A stretch of DNA of 64,000 nt from the NCBI RefSeq assembly GCF_005217615.1, contig NZ_SZNK01000001.1, forward strand, positions 2,003,501-2,067,500. The letters are read 5' to 3'. Below, in pieces: positions 1 to 7,981 of the stretch. The notes beneath the pieces are model-generated. The model did not search any database. It saw nothing but the letters and a program-made list of their open reading frames with translations, and was not told the DNA's origin. The translations under genes and the position numbers were made by a program. Source of the DNA: Brevibacillus antibioticus. Lineage in GTDB: Bacteria > Bacillota > Bacilli > Brevibacillales > Brevibacillaceae. Positions within the stretch are counted from its first letter, which is position 1, and the number at the start of each line of letters is the position of its first letter.

Positions 1-344
1 CGGGATCGATTGCGCTCTAGGCAAACGGAATAGGGAACATCGACGTAATAGCATTCCTTCTGGACATCGGGAAATTTGGCAAGGACCTTCATTCTCTTCT
101 CTCTGTCAATATTGGTTGCGTCTAAGATGACATTCTTTCCATTCGCCAGCTCCGTTGCGATTTTTGAATAAACCTCAAAAAATACTTGGGCTGACTTTTT
201 TTGTTTCCGCTCATCCCCGAATAAGTTCTGGCGAATTTCATCCGTAGACACGATGATTGCCCGTTCCTTTTTGGCAATTTCTTGCGCCCACTTGCTTTTG
301 CCACTGCCGGCGATGCCTGACAGGACGATCAATTTCTTTTTCAC
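1..344 (-). CDS. P-loop kinase-like ATPase, 3' part beyond the window
   Basis: The GTG start at 344 follows a near-perfect ribosome site (AGGAGGTGAG, 351-360) by six bases; the reading frame runs off the left edge, so only about 114 residues are visible. The N-terminus has a Walker A motif GIAGSGKS at residues 9-16, a segment VSTDEIR typical of T4 polynucleotide-kinase-like or gluconate-kinase-like small P-loop phosphotransferases, and a Walker-B-like strand NVILDATNID. These features place it in the AAA_33/zeta-toxin-like kinase group, which phosphorylates small molecules or nucleic acid ends. The substrate cannot be told from this fragment. It is separate from the Pnkp-Hen1 system at 33-37 kb. 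Confidence 0.75.
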   Translation of the reverse strand, partial: MKKKLIVLSGIAGSGKSKWAQEIAKKERAIIVSTDEIRQNLFGDERKQKKSAQVFFEVYSKIATELANGKNVILDATNIDREKRMKVLAKFPDVQKECYYVDVPYSVCLERNRS

Positions 345-454
345 TTTTATCTCACCTCCTTTCAATAGAAACTAATTTTTCGACACACTTTTCCAATATT
401 ATACACACTTCGCGTAAAGATGGCACCCTTCTTTATTCCTAGATTTTCCGTTCT

Positions 455-1273
455 CTACAGCCACGGACCAAAGAAGCTCTGGACAGCTTGCTCGGAGTAG
501 CTATCTTCCCCCCGCCAATTCACGACGGCGAAAAAGTCGTTCTTCCCGCCACGCCCTGGTCTGTCCTTGCTTGGTGCCAAGATCCCGGTGGATGCAAGAA
601 TTTCCATGAAGACATCCCGTTCGTTCTTGCTAGATGGAAAGACCCCATTAAGGCGCTTCTCCAGTTGACGGGCAGCATCGGTTGGTTCACTGCTCGCGAT
701 GATGTCTAGCACCTGACGGAGGATGGCTACATCTTCTCCCTGTACCGAAAGATTCTCTTCCTTGCTTAACAGCTCCAGATCAAGCATGAGGTACGGTAGA
801 TAATTCAGTCGGATACCTCCCCATTTGATTCTCTCGAAATTCAGGACATTCAAATCTTCATTGGTATATAGCTCTCGCCCAGCGATATGGTAACGGTCGC
901 ATTTATAGCAGTCTCCGTACATGGCGAAGTAGATGCCGTTTTCTGGATTCGTATATTTGCCGGCATTACTTTCGAACGCATGGGCTGTCAATGGCTCCGT
1001 CAAGGCCCAGCTAGACAAGGTACTGCGCAGGTGCACCTTTCGCGTCGAGAGACTGTGCAAAAATGCTGTGGCGACTTGCTCTTTTGTCACTTTTTCATGC
1101 AGAGCAATGATTCTGTCTATGCACTCCTCGTGACTCATCGTCAGCGGGTCAAACATGAGACCTTTGCTTTTTGCGTAGTCAAAATCTGTTCCCGAAAAAT
1201 CGTATGGGCGACTCTTCCAGCCGTTGCTGCTCCAAAATGTTTTCATCAAGATTTGCTTTGCTTTTTTATCCAT
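455..1273 (-). CDS. conserved protein of unknown function
   Basis: A 272-residue protein. The start at 1273 is chosen because AAGGAG lies nine bases upstream; a longer frame begins at 1372 but runs through the selO terminator. I do not recognise a named domain, though the N-terminus (MDKKAKQILMKTFWSSNGWK) feels like a family of uncharacterised Bacillales proteins. A CYKC pair near residues 122-125 could bind metal or be redox active. There is no signal peptide or membrane segment, so it is probably cytoplasmic. It lies downstream of selO but is separated from it by a terminator, so it probably has its own promoter in the short gap. Confidence 0.75.
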   Translation of the reverse strand: MDKKAKQILMKTFWSSNGWKSRPYDFSGTDFDYAKSKGLMFDPLTMSHEECIDRIIALHEKVTKEQVATAFLHSLSTRKVHLRSTLSSWALTEPLTAHAFESNAGKYTNPENGIYFAMYGDCYKCDRYHIAGRELYTNEDLNVLNFERIKWGGIRLNYLPYLMLDLELLSKEENLSVQGEDVAILRQVLDIIASSEPTDAARQLEKRLNGVFPSSKNERDVFMEILASTGILAPSKDRPGRGGKNDFFAVVNWRGEDSYSEQAVQSFFGPWL

Positions 1274-1327
1274 AAACGTTTTCTCCTTATTCTTAGCTTT
1301 CCATATTTTAGCGCGAATCGGACGTGT

Positions 1328-1365
1328 AAAAAAAGAGTCCAACGCATGAAAGATTGTTGGACTCT
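1328..1365 (-). terminator. intrinsic terminator of selO
   Basis: Ten-base perfect stem AGAGTCCAAC/GTTGGACTCT (1334-1365) followed on the minus strand by six T residues, directly after the selO stop codon. Confidence 0.85.
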
Positions 1366-1379
1366 GATTCATGTTTCTA

Positions 1380-2855
1380 TTACGTACCGCAAAACGTTTG
1401 ATAAGGACATGCTGATTCCGCGGGCAAAGTCGTGTATTCTACCTGTTCAGGCGTGTACGCATATGGATCAGAAAGGACTGCCAAAAGCCGTTCCATCACA
1501 GTATAGTCGCCCTCTTTCCATGCTGCTTCCAATGCTTCTTCTACACGATGGTTGCGAGGGATGACTGCCGGATTACTCTTTTTCATTAATTGTTGTACCG
1601 CTGCAGTGCCTTCTGTCTGTCTCGTTCGTCGCGCCCTCCACTGCTCATTCCATTCCGTGAATTCGCTTGTGCCAAAAAGCACGGTATCTTCTGGTTGATT
1701 AAGCGTGAGCGCTCGGAATGTATTCGTATAGTCTGCACGGTGGTCCTTCATCATGTTGAGCAGACCTTCGATCAACGCTTCGTCTTGTTCCTCTTCGTTA
1801 AACAATCCGAGTTTTGCCCGCATACCAGTAAGCCAATTGCCGTGATACAGCTTGCTAAATTCGGCAAGGGCATCTTCGGCCATTTTTACAGCCTGTGCTT
1901 CGTTGTCATGCAGCAACGGCAATAAGCTTTCCGCAAACCGCGAAAGATTCCACACGGCAATGTACGGCTGATTTCCGTAAGCATAGCGGCCCTGAACATC
2001 AATGGAGCTAAATACAGTTGCGGGATCATACGTGTCCATGAAAGCGCATGGACCATAATCAATGGTTTCGCCGCTGATTGCCATGTTGTCGGTGTTCATT
2101 ACTCCGTGAATGAAGCCAACGAGCTGCCACTTGGCAATCAACGAAGCCTGCCGCTTAATGACTTCCTTCAGTAGGAGGACATAGCGGTTTTCTTCTGCTT
2201 CGATCTCTGGAAAATGTCTTTGCACAGTGTAATCGGCCAAAGCCCGGAGATCTTCTATCGAGCACCATCTTGCCGCGAATTGAAACGTGCCTACTCGAAT
2301 ATGACTGGCAGCGACCCGCGTCAAAATGGCACCTGGCAGCTTGGTTTCGCGATAGATAGACTCGCCGGTCGTCACTACTGCAAGACTACGAGTAGTTGGA
2401 ATCCCTAGTCCATGCATGGCCTCGCTAATGATGTATTCGCGCAGCATCGGCCCCAGCGCTGCTCTCCCATCTCCGCCACGGGAATAAGGCGTTCTGCCTG
2501 ATCCTTTTAGTTGAATATCAAAGCGCTCTCCGGAGGGTGTCATTTGCTCGCCAAGCAGGAGTGCCCGTCCGTCGCCCAGCATCGTAAAGTGACCGAATTG
2601 ATGTCCGGCATAGGCTTGTGCGAGGGGCATTGCGCCTTCTGGCGTCTCGTTTCCCGCGAGCATCTCCACAACATCGGCGCTTTGAAGGGCTTCGGCGCTC
2701 AGTCCGAGCGACTTTGCCAAGGGCTCGTTCAGAATAGCGAGCTTCGGTGCAGGCACAGGGGGTGGGCTCAGTCTGGAAAAAAATGATTTCGGCAGCGTTG
2801 TATAGCTGTTGTCGAAGTTCCATCCCGGATCGATTGCTGTTTTCTTGTCTGTCAT
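1380..2855 (-). CDS. selO: protein adenylyltransferase SelO (YdiU family)
   Basis: A 491-residue pseudokinase-fold protein of the SelO/YdiU family, which transfers AMP from ATP to Ser/Thr/Tyr of target proteins and is linked to redox stress (family knowledge). Seen here: [17 protein letters not shown] near residues 82-98, [20 protein letters not shown] around 117-136, [19 protein letters not shown], and the metal/active-site region [20 protein letters not shown] near 251-270. The C-terminus ends CGT: a cysteine sits where eukaryotic SelO has selenocysteine, as usual in bacteria. Length fits the family. The start has TCTCC-complement spacing typical of a ribosome site (AAGGAGAGACA). It is transcribed away from the SRPBCC-ArsR pair. 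Confidence 0.95.
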   Translation of the reverse strand: MTDKKTAIDPGWNFDNSYTTLPKSFFSRLSPPPVPAPKLAILNEPLAKSLGLSAEALQSADVVEMLAGNETPEGAMPLAQAYAGHQFGHFTMLGDGRALLLGEQMTPSGERFDIQLKGSGRTPYSRGGDGRAALGPMLREYIISEAMHGLGIPTTRSLAVVTTGESIYRETKLPGAILTRVAASHIRVGTFQFAARWCSIEDLRALADYTVQRHFPEIEAEENRYVLLLKEVIKRQASLIAKWQLVGFIHGVMNTDNMAISGETIDYGPCAFMDTYDPATVFSSIDVQGRYAYGNQPYIAVWNLSRFAESLLPLLHDNEAQAVKMAEDALAEFSKLYHGNWLTGMRAKLGLFNEEEQDEALIEGLLNMMKDHRADYTNTFRALTLNQPEDTVLFGTSEFTEWNEQWRARRTRQTEGTAAVQQLMKKSNPAVIPRNHRVEEALEAAWKEGDYTVMERLLAVLSDPYAYTPEQVEYTTLPAESACPYQTFCGT

Positions 2856-3067
2856 TGTCTCTCCTTTTAACCATTGACGTTATTTGAATGGAGGTAACCG
2901 TACTCCTGATACATTTTGCCAGTTTATTATACCCTTTTCATACAGGATTAGAGCACATTGGTCAGGTGAAAAAACAAAAAAACGCCGGATTTGTCTGTAA
3001 GCCCAAGCAAATCAATGAAATAATGAATAAGGAGCGCCATTTGGAGGGAAATTACCATTTACATGAT

Positions 3068-3115
3068 ACCAAAAGGTGTTATATCATCACAAAGTGAAAC
3101 CAAAAGGTGTTATAT
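3068..3115 (+). promoter_or_regulatory. pair of 17-bp direct repeats, likely ArsR-type operator
   Basis: The 17-mer ACCAAAAGGTGTTATAT occurs at 3068-3084 and 3099-3115, 31 bp apart (about three helical turns). Each copy contains the half-site pair ACC-AAAA-GGT and a TATAT box. They lie 28 bp upstream of the SRPBCC gene, whose operon partner is an ArsR-type repressor, so autoregulation is the simplest reading (inference). Confidence 0.6.
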
Positions 3116-3142
3116 TTACAAAAACGAAATGGAGAGATTTTT

Positions 3143-3562
3143 GTGGAGCACGTGCAAGATATTAAACAAACGATCGTTTTCGAGGCGCCTATTGAAAAAG
3201 TATGGGAAAAAGTATCGACTGCTGAAGCGATTTCTGCATGGTTCATGCCCAACGATTTCCAGCCAGTGGTAGGTCATGAGTTTCATATCCAATCTCCTTT
3301 TGGGCCTTCGCCATGCAAGGTGTTGGAGGTAGAAGCTCCTCATCGCCTTTCTTTTGCTTGGGATAATGACGGTTGGGTGGTCTCGTTTCTTTTAAAAGAC
3401 TTGGGAAATAAAACGGAGTTTACCCTGATTCATGGTGGATGGAAAGCAGCGGATGAGATCATTGGAAAAGCAAACGAGAAGAGCTCTGTCATCCGCGACA
3501 AGATGAATCAAGGTTGGGTTGGTATTGTTCACGAGCGTCTGAAAAAGGTTGTGGAAGGCTAA
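3143..3562 (+). CDS. SRPBCC (AHSA1-like) domain protein
   Basis: A 139-residue protein. The GTG start at 3143 is preferred because GGAGAG lies six bases upstream; the longer ATG frame from 3107 would start inside the second operator repeat. The sequence has the AHSA1/START-like pattern: [18 protein letters not shown] at the N-terminus, [16 protein letters not shown], a central [10 protein letters not shown] and a C-terminal helix. Such proteins bind hydrophobic ligands or act as small co-chaperones; the ligand is unknown. It is translationally coupled to the ArsR gene, whose ATG follows its stop codon with no gap. SRPBCC plus ArsR is a common two-gene cassette in Bacillales. Confidence 0.85.
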   Translation: MEHVQDIKQTIVFEAPIEKVWEKVSTAEAISAWFMPNDFQPVVGHEFHIQSPFGPSPCKVLEVEAPHRLSFAWDNDGWVVSFLLKDLGNKTEFTLIHGGWKAADEIIGKANEKSSVIRDKMNQGWVGIVHERLKKVVEG

Positions 3563-3934
3563 ATGTCTGCTTCAGCAGAAAAAGTTGATGTATTTCAAGC
3601 GATCGCTGACCCTACTCGTCGAGAAGTACTTCGCTTGCTCGCTGAAAAAGAGTTGCCTATCTCAGCGATCACCTCACATTTCCCCATAAGCCGAACTGCT
3701 GTGGTCAAGCATCTCCATATTCTTGCAGATGCAGATTTGGTCACCGGACATAAGGTAGGTCGGGAGAAAATCTATCGCTTACATCCTGGCCCCTTGACTG
3801 AAGTAAAACAGTGGCTTTCTTTTTACGAACAGTTTTGGAACAACAAGCTGTCCATGCTCAAGCATTTGGTGGAGACGGATGGACAAACCGTGCTTACGAT
3901 CGTGCAGACAGAGCCGGATCAACAAAGGAAATAG
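3563..3934 (+). CDS. ArsR-family winged-helix repressor
   Basis: A 123-residue DNA-binding protein. Residues 10-90 form an ArsR winged helix: FQAIADPTRREVLRLLAEKE, then ISAITSHFPISRTAVVKHL as the recognition helix, then a wing with GREKIYRLHPGPL. It lacks the Cys pairs of metal-sensing ArsR/SmtB proteins, so it belongs to the non-metal subgroup that accompanies SRPBCC proteins. The start codon abuts the stop of the upstream gene. A strong terminator follows. It probably represses its own operon through the repeats at 3068-3115 (inference). Confidence 0.88.
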   Translation: MSASAEKVDVFQAIADPTRREVLRLLAEKELPISAITSHFPISRTAVVKHLHILADADLVTGHKVGREKIYRLHPGPLTEVKQWLSFYEQFWNNKLSMLKHLVETDGQTVLTIVQTEPDQQRK

Positions 3935-3948
3935 TTGTGTCCCGCTCT

Positions 3949-3987
3949 CCCCCTTGATTGTTTTACGCAAATCAAAGGGGGATTTTT
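3949..3987 (+). terminator. intrinsic terminator of the SRPBCC-arsR operon
   Basis: Stem CCCCCTTGATT (3949-3959) pairs with AATCAAAGGGGG (3970-3981, one bulged A) and is followed by ATTTTT. Confidence 0.9.
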
Positions 3988-4123
3988 GATCCATTGAAAG
4001 AAATAGCAAAAATGGCAAATAATCGCCAGTAGATGTCTTCCCTTATCGATGATGGGTAGAATGGGAAAAATATTCGTGGTAGTAAAATAGAAACGACGGA
4101 ATCGTGTCATAAGGAGATGCCTA

Positions 4124-5089
4124 ATGAATCATCAAAAAATTGTTCATTTCAGTGATAAGGATTTGGATGGCGAGTCGTGTGCAATCCTGAGTCATCTTGC
4201 TTTTTCCAATCATGAGGTCGATTCCCGTGGGGTGACTCCGTACACGGTCAATCAAGAAGTACAAAAGTTTATGGAAGAAGAGCTTACCCGTGATATGTAT
4301 GTTGTGATTACTGATGTGAGTGTCAGTGACGAGGTGGGTTCGCTAATACAGAAAAAAGTCGATGACGGGCATGCTTTTGTCTTGATCGATCATCACCCTA
4401 CCGCATTGCCTTTGGCTTCCAAGTACGAATGGGCAACCGTTATCACGGAAGAATCGGGAAAAAAGACCTCGGCAACCAGCCTTTATTATGATTACCTGAT
4501 AAACCTAGGGCATCTGACTCCTACAGGCATTCTCTCTGACTATGTGGAACTGGTTCGTTCCTTTGATACATGGGACTGGGATGCGACCGGGCTTGTTCAA
4601 GCAAACCAACTCAACATTTTATTCTATATGGTCGAACGGAATACGTTTGTACAGAACGTGCTCGAACGATTGCGTGGTGAAGGTGTACATACGGATCAGT
4701 TCGTTTTTAATGAAATAGAATCGATTCTCATCTATACAGAAGAAAAACGAATCGATGAATTTGAGCAAAAAAAGCTGAAGCAATTAAAGGTGGTCCCCGT
4801 AGAAATCGATTTAGATGAGCCAAAAACGTATCAAGTGGGTGTTGTGTTCCTCGAACAATATCACTCCACGACAGGAAATTTCCTATGTAAGAATGCGGAG
4901 ATGATCGATTTCGTCGCGATGCTGGATCCGGGGAAAGGCAGAATCAGCTTTCGCACCGTTCGAGATGACGTGGATCTGTCCGTGATCGCACATCATTATG
5001 GAGGCGGCGGTCATCCAAAAGCTTCCGGGTGTTCCTTTACGGGCGTCACGTTAAAAGCCTTCGTGTACCCTGCTCTGAAAACGAACTAG
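4124..5089 (+). CDS. DHH-DHHA1 family phosphoesterase
   Basis: A 321-residue protein of the DHH superfamily, which includes the Mn-dependent nano-RNases/pAp phosphatases (NrnA, NrnB). Motifs: FSDKDLDGES at residues 9-18 (motif I aspartates), VVITDVSVS (motif II), IDHHPT at about residues 88-93 (DHH motif), a later aspartate in RSFDTWDWD, and the DHHA1 signature GGGGHPKASGCSF near the C-terminus, which binds the nucleic-acid substrate. The architecture resembles NrnB-like enzymes that degrade very short RNA or cyclic dinucleotide products, but substrate cannot be assigned from sequence alone. AAGGAG lies seven bases before the ATG. Monocistronic, with a hairpin just downstream. Confidence 0.9.
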   Translation: MNHQKIVHFSDKDLDGESCAILSHLAFSNHEVDSRGVTPYTVNQEVQKFMEEELTRDMYVVITDVSVSDEVGSLIQKKVDDGHAFVLIDHHPTALPLASKYEWATVITEESGKKTSATSLYYDYLINLGHLTPTGILSDYVELVRSFDTWDWDATGLVQANQLNILFYMVERNTFVQNVLERLRGEGVHTDQFVFNEIESILIYTEEKRIDEFEQKKLKQLKVVPVEIDLDEPKTYQVGVVFLEQYHSTTGNFLCKNAEMIDFVAMLDPGKGRISFRTVRDDVDLSVIAHHYGGGGHPKASGCSFTGVTLKAFVYPALKTN

Positions 5090-5098
5090 AACAAGAGA

Positions 5099-5125
5099 AA
5101 GAGCCAAGCATTCGCTTTGGCTCTT
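5099..5125. terminator. hairpin between convergent genes
   Basis: AAGAGCCAA/TTGGCTCTT stem between the convergent DHH and ABC-F genes. T-tracts on either side are weak, so termination may be partial but bidirectional. Confidence 0.6.
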
Positions 5126-5146
5126 CCTGTTGCTAGGTACTGTATG

Positions 5147-6625
5147 TTACAGTTCAACAATCTTCGTAGCAATGTTATTGCAAAACTCCCTGTCATGCTC
5201 GACAAAAAGGATCGTAGGTGAGTGTTCGAGAAGCAGCTCTTCAATTTGCATCCGCGAAATGACGTCAATAAAGTTAAGCGGCTCATCCCAAATATGGAGA
5301 TGGGCTTTTTCGCAAAGACTTTTCGCAATCAATACTTTCTTCTTCTGGCCGCCACTATAAGCGGAAATGTCTTTCTCAAATTGCACGCGGGAAAAATCCA
5401 GCTTTCGCAAAATCGATTTAAACAGACTTTCCTCAATCTCGTTGTCTCGCGCAAAGTCCGTTAGATTGCCCTTTAGATGGGAAGTGTCTTGAGATACATA
5501 CGAGATTCTCAGCTGACTCCCCTTTCGGAAGATGCCTGTATGATCGATGTTCTCCCCGCAAATGAGCTTGAGAATGCTGGATTTACCAGAGCCGTTTTTT
5601 CCTGACAGCGCAATACGCTCTCCCTGTTCAATCGTAAAGCTAATATCTGAGCAAACCAGCTTCTCTCCATAATGTATCGAGACCTTTTCCAATTCAGCGA
5701 GTTGGTTCTTATGGTAAGTAAGCTGCGAAATCTTTAAGCTATCCTGGTTTTCAATGTTTTTCAGCAGCTTCGATTTTTCATCAATCGCTGCTTGTTGTCT
5801 TTGCTCAATCGACTTGGAGCGTTGCATCATTTTCGCTGCCTTGTGTCCAATATATCCCTTATCAACCTTCGAGCCGGAATTTAAGGTACCATTTTTCGTT
5901 TTTTCCACGGCGTGCGACCAGTTGCTCGTTCGTTTGGCTGCATCCGATAAGCGTTTAATGTCTTTTTTCAGCTTCTCGTTCTCAGCGAGTTCATAGTTAT
6001 CCTGACGCTGTTTATTTTCCCACCAATCGGAGAAATTTCCTTTTTGAACTTCAATGTTCGTCTTATTGATGGAGAGAATGTGATCGACGCAGTTATCAAG
6101 AAATGCTCGATCATGCGACACCAGAATATATCCGCTTTTACTATTGAGGTAATCACTGACGAGCTGTCGCGCATGCATATCCAGGTGATTGGTTGGTTCA
6201 TCAATTAACAGAAAGCTATTTTCCTTAAGAAATAAGGCAGCCAGCAATACTTTCGTTTGCTCGCCATTGGACAAGGATTCGAAGGGTCGATACAGGACAT
6301 CCTCTGATACCTTTAGAAGCGAGAACTCACGCATTAATTCCCAAAGCTGATAGTCTGGGACAATGTCTTGGACAATATCACTCGTAAGATATTCCTTGTG
6401 CTCGACTTGGAAAGGAAAGTATTCAAAGGTCACATGCGCCGTGATCTTTCCGCTGTATTCATATTTTCCCAGCAACAGATTGAGGAAAGTCGTCTTCCCT
6501 CTTCCGTTTCTTCCCGTAAAGCCCAATTTCCAATCTGTATCGAGTTGGAAGCTCACGTTTTCAAAAATGTTATCGAAGCTGCCATCATAGGCAAACGTCA
6601 GGTTGTTTACATTGATTAATGACAT
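5147..6625 (-). CDS. ABC-F ribosomal protection protein (Lsa/CplR-like)
   Basis: A 492-residue protein with two ABC domains and no membrane segments, so an ABC-F translation factor rather than a transporter. ABC1: GRNGRGKTTF (Walker A, about residues 38-47), SLSNGEQTKV signature, LLIDEPTNHLD Walker B. A charged linker rich in K/E/R (about 215-310) is the antibiotic-resistance domain between the two ABCs. ABC2: SGKNGSGKSS, YSGGQKKKV, and HIWDEPLNFID, where N in place of TN marks antibiotic-resistance ABC-Fs. Such proteins displace lincosamides, streptogramin A and pleuromutilins from the peptidyl transferase centre (family knowledge; drug range not predictable here). A leader attenuator lies immediately upstream. 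Confidence 0.9.
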   Translation of the reverse strand: MSLINVNNLTFAYDGSFDNIFENVSFQLDTDWKLGFTGRNGRGKTTFLNLLLGKYEYSGKITAHVTFEYFPFQVEHKEYLTSDIVQDIVPDYQLWELMREFSLLKVSEDVLYRPFESLSNGEQTKVLLAALFLKENSFLLIDEPTNHLDMHARQLVSDYLNSKSGYILVSHDRAFLDNCVDHILSINKTNIEVQKGNFSDWWENKQRQDNYELAENEKLKKDIKRLSDAAKRTSNWSHAVEKTKNGTLNSGSKVDKGYIGHKAAKMMQRSKSIEQRQQAAIDEKSKLLKNIENQDSLKISQLTYHKNQLAELEKVSIHYGEKLVCSDISFTIEQGERIALSGKNGSGKSSILKLICGENIDHTGIFRKGSQLRISYVSQDTSHLKGNLTDFARDNEIEESLFKSILRKLDFSRVQFEKDISAYSGGQKKKVLIAKSLCEKAHLHIWDEPLNFIDVISRMQIEELLLEHSPTILFVEHDREFCNNIATKIVEL

Positions 6626-6642
6626 ACAATCATCCTCCTGTA

Positions 6643-6768
6643 TAAAAAATCAAAAAGCTACAAGAAAGTTACCCTCTCTTGTAGCTCAAATAAATACAGC
6701 AAATCCAACTCGAAAAGGAGTTAGATAAGGATATATTGATTGAGTGAAAAGATAATGTAACTTTCTTG
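6643..6768 (-). promoter_or_regulatory. leader attenuator of the ABC-F gene
   Basis: On the minus strand a hairpin AGCTACAAGA/TCTTGTAGCT (6656-6686) is followed by TTTTTGATTTTTT (6643-6655), ending just before the ABC-F ribosome site, so it is an intrinsic terminator in the 5' leader. The upstream leader segment complementary to 6757-6768 can pair, as a perfect 12-mer, with the 3' half of the terminator (6661-6672). This gives an antiterminator. Ribosome stalling on an upstream leader ORF would favour it, as in other antibiotic-induced ABC-F genes (family knowledge). Confidence 0.85.
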
Positions 6769-6787
6769 CATAGAAAGAATAAAACAT
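6686..6787 (-). CDS. candidate 33-residue leader peptide of the attenuator
   Basis: ATG at 6787, stop TGA at 6686-6688, overlapping the 5' arm of the terminator stem. The peptide starts MFYSFYARKLHYLFTQSIYP. Codons 7-11 (ARKLH) are read across the antiterminator strand, so a stalled ribosome nearby would alter pairing. There is no good ribosome site, which lowers confidence. Other start choices in the leader are possible. Confidence 0.4.
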   Translation of the reverse strand: MFYSFYARKLHYLFTQSIYPYLTPFRVGFAVFI

Positions 6788-6836
6788 GCGAAGGATATCG
6801 CTTTTCTGTTTTATTTTTTAAGCAAGAAAAGAATCC

Positions 6837-6842
6837 ATTATA
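6837..6842 (-). promoter_or_regulatory. -10 element upstream of the ABC-F leader
   Basis: Perfect TATAAT on the minus strand; the -35 region is weak (CATTAA 17 bp upstream). Transcription from here would include the leader ORF and the attenuator. Confidence 0.5.
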
Positions 6843-6959
6843 CCTTTCAGCTCCCGTCATTAATGTAATAGGATCTTATCATAACCATCTTGTCATTTCA
6901 ATACAAATCATGGAAAAATTCGTCATGACAACTTTTCTCAGACTCCAGTCCCAAGTATA

Positions 6960-7130
6960 GATTTTCATACTGCTATCTGATGAAAATATTTGAAAAGCAC
7001 CGCTTATCCCGATGGGCGGTACGTTTCGGCTTCTAGACGGCTTGGCCAAAGTGCCGAGCTATTTGTGTTCGCTCTTAGGCTCAGACTTACTCCTATTCTA
7101 AGTCATAAGGGTTCTGTAATTATTTCCAAC
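6960..7130. other. structured intergenic DNA, no gene
   Basis: Between the ABC-F leader and the secreted protein gene lie three potential hairpins: ACCGC/GCGGT (about 6999-7020), CGGC/GCCG around 7027-7056, and GACTTA/TAAGTC (about 7083-7103). The arrangement suggests a structured RNA or a decayed one. It matches none of the riboswitch consensus sequences I know. No open frame of note. Confidence 0.3.
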
Positions 7131-7219
7131 GCAAGAAGGAATTTACATAAGTGTTTTGAATTTATCTAATTGCAAGTGAATTCATTTTATTTCTTACATA
7201 CACATGGAGGAGATTAGCT

Positions 7220-7849
7220 ATGAAAAAATTGGCAAAAGGCTTGGGTATTCTCGTTTTGGCATCATCATTCTTGATCGTCCCCACTCAAGCAGCAGATGCG
7301 GGAGCAAAGGGAAAAGACTCTATCGTCAGTCCACAAAAATACATCTTTGATGGAAACTGGAGGTACGGTGATACGTTAGTAGTGGCATACGATACGTTCT
7401 TTCCTAATGGATGGATTTCGATTGAAAAAGAGCCACATCGTGGAACACAGCTTGGATATGAAGTAGCGAAATATATTAATGGCGCTAATTATGGGCAAGT
7501 GGAAAGAAGCTTGAGCTTTAACATCCCTTCTGGTTGGGTAGAAATCGGTCGAGGTTATAACAGCAAGAGACAGGCTTATATAGATATCAGAAATGAGAAT
7601 AAAAAACGTTACCAGCCTCAAGAGCTGGAGAATAAATGGGTCGGTACCGGCCAGCCTGTACCATATGGCTGGGTCGTGGTAAATGTTAATCTCTATGAAA
7701 AACATATCGTAAATATTACCAGTATCCCTACTGAATCCAGCATTGAAGCGATCAAGCATCCTGCTCCAGCCTTTGCTTATGAAATACCAAGAGGCTGGGA
7801 AATCACTGTAGACGGAGAGCATTCTCGAATTCTCACGAGAAAGTACTAA
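7220..7849 (+). CDS. secreted protein with four PxGW repeats
   Basis: A 209-residue exported protein of unknown function. Residues 1-24 form a Sec signal peptide (KKLAKGLGILVLASSFLIV, cleavage after TQA). The mature part carries four evenly spaced copies of a short motif: FPNGWISIE, IPSGWVEIG, VPYGWVVVN and IPRGWEITV, at about 30-50-residue intervals, each followed by a beta-strand-like stretch. This implies a repeat fold, possibly a small beta-propeller or beta-sandwich array; I do not recognise the family. AGGAGATTAGCT precedes the ATG. A terminator follows. It may bind envelope components, but that is speculation. Confidence 0.8.
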   Translation: MKKLAKGLGILVLASSFLIVPTQAADAGAKGKDSIVSPQKYIFDGNWRYGDTLVVAYDTFFPNGWISIEKEPHRGTQLGYEVAKYINGANYGQVERSLSFNIPSGWVEIGRGYNSKRQAYIDIRNENKKRYQPQELENKWVGTGQPVPYGWVVVNVNLYEKHIVNITSIPTESSIEAIKHPAPAFAYEIPRGWEITVDGEHSRILTRKY

Positions 7850-7890
7850 TGAAGCGCATACAATCTGTTACGAAATAAATAAGATAAATA

Positions 7891-7944
7891 AACGACCCGT
7901 AGGTAGCACGATGGAAAACCATTCGTACAACCCACAGGTCGTTT
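7891..7944. terminator. terminator between convergent genes
   Basis: Outer stem AACGACC/GGTCGTT plus an inner stem ACGATGG/CCATTCGT, with a TTTTCGTT tail on the plus side and TTTATTTATCTT on the minus side. Serves both convergent genes. Confidence 0.75.
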
Positions 7945-7981
7945 TCGTTATTCGAAAGGAAAGCTCTCCTGCATCTTTCAA

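Noticed and set aside
887-1564. Plus-strand frame of 225 codons across the unknown gene and the selO end
   Set aside because: Runs antisense through two real genes and a terminator; composition is not protein-like.
6998-7110. Possible riboswitch before the secreted repeat protein
   Set aside because: Compared from memory with c-di-GMP, c-di-AMP, guanidine, SAM, glycine and T-box consensus sequences; none fits, so only structure is reported.
7376-7822. 148-codon minus-strand frame opposite the secreted repeat protein
   Set aside because: Mirror of the repeat gene; no translation signals.
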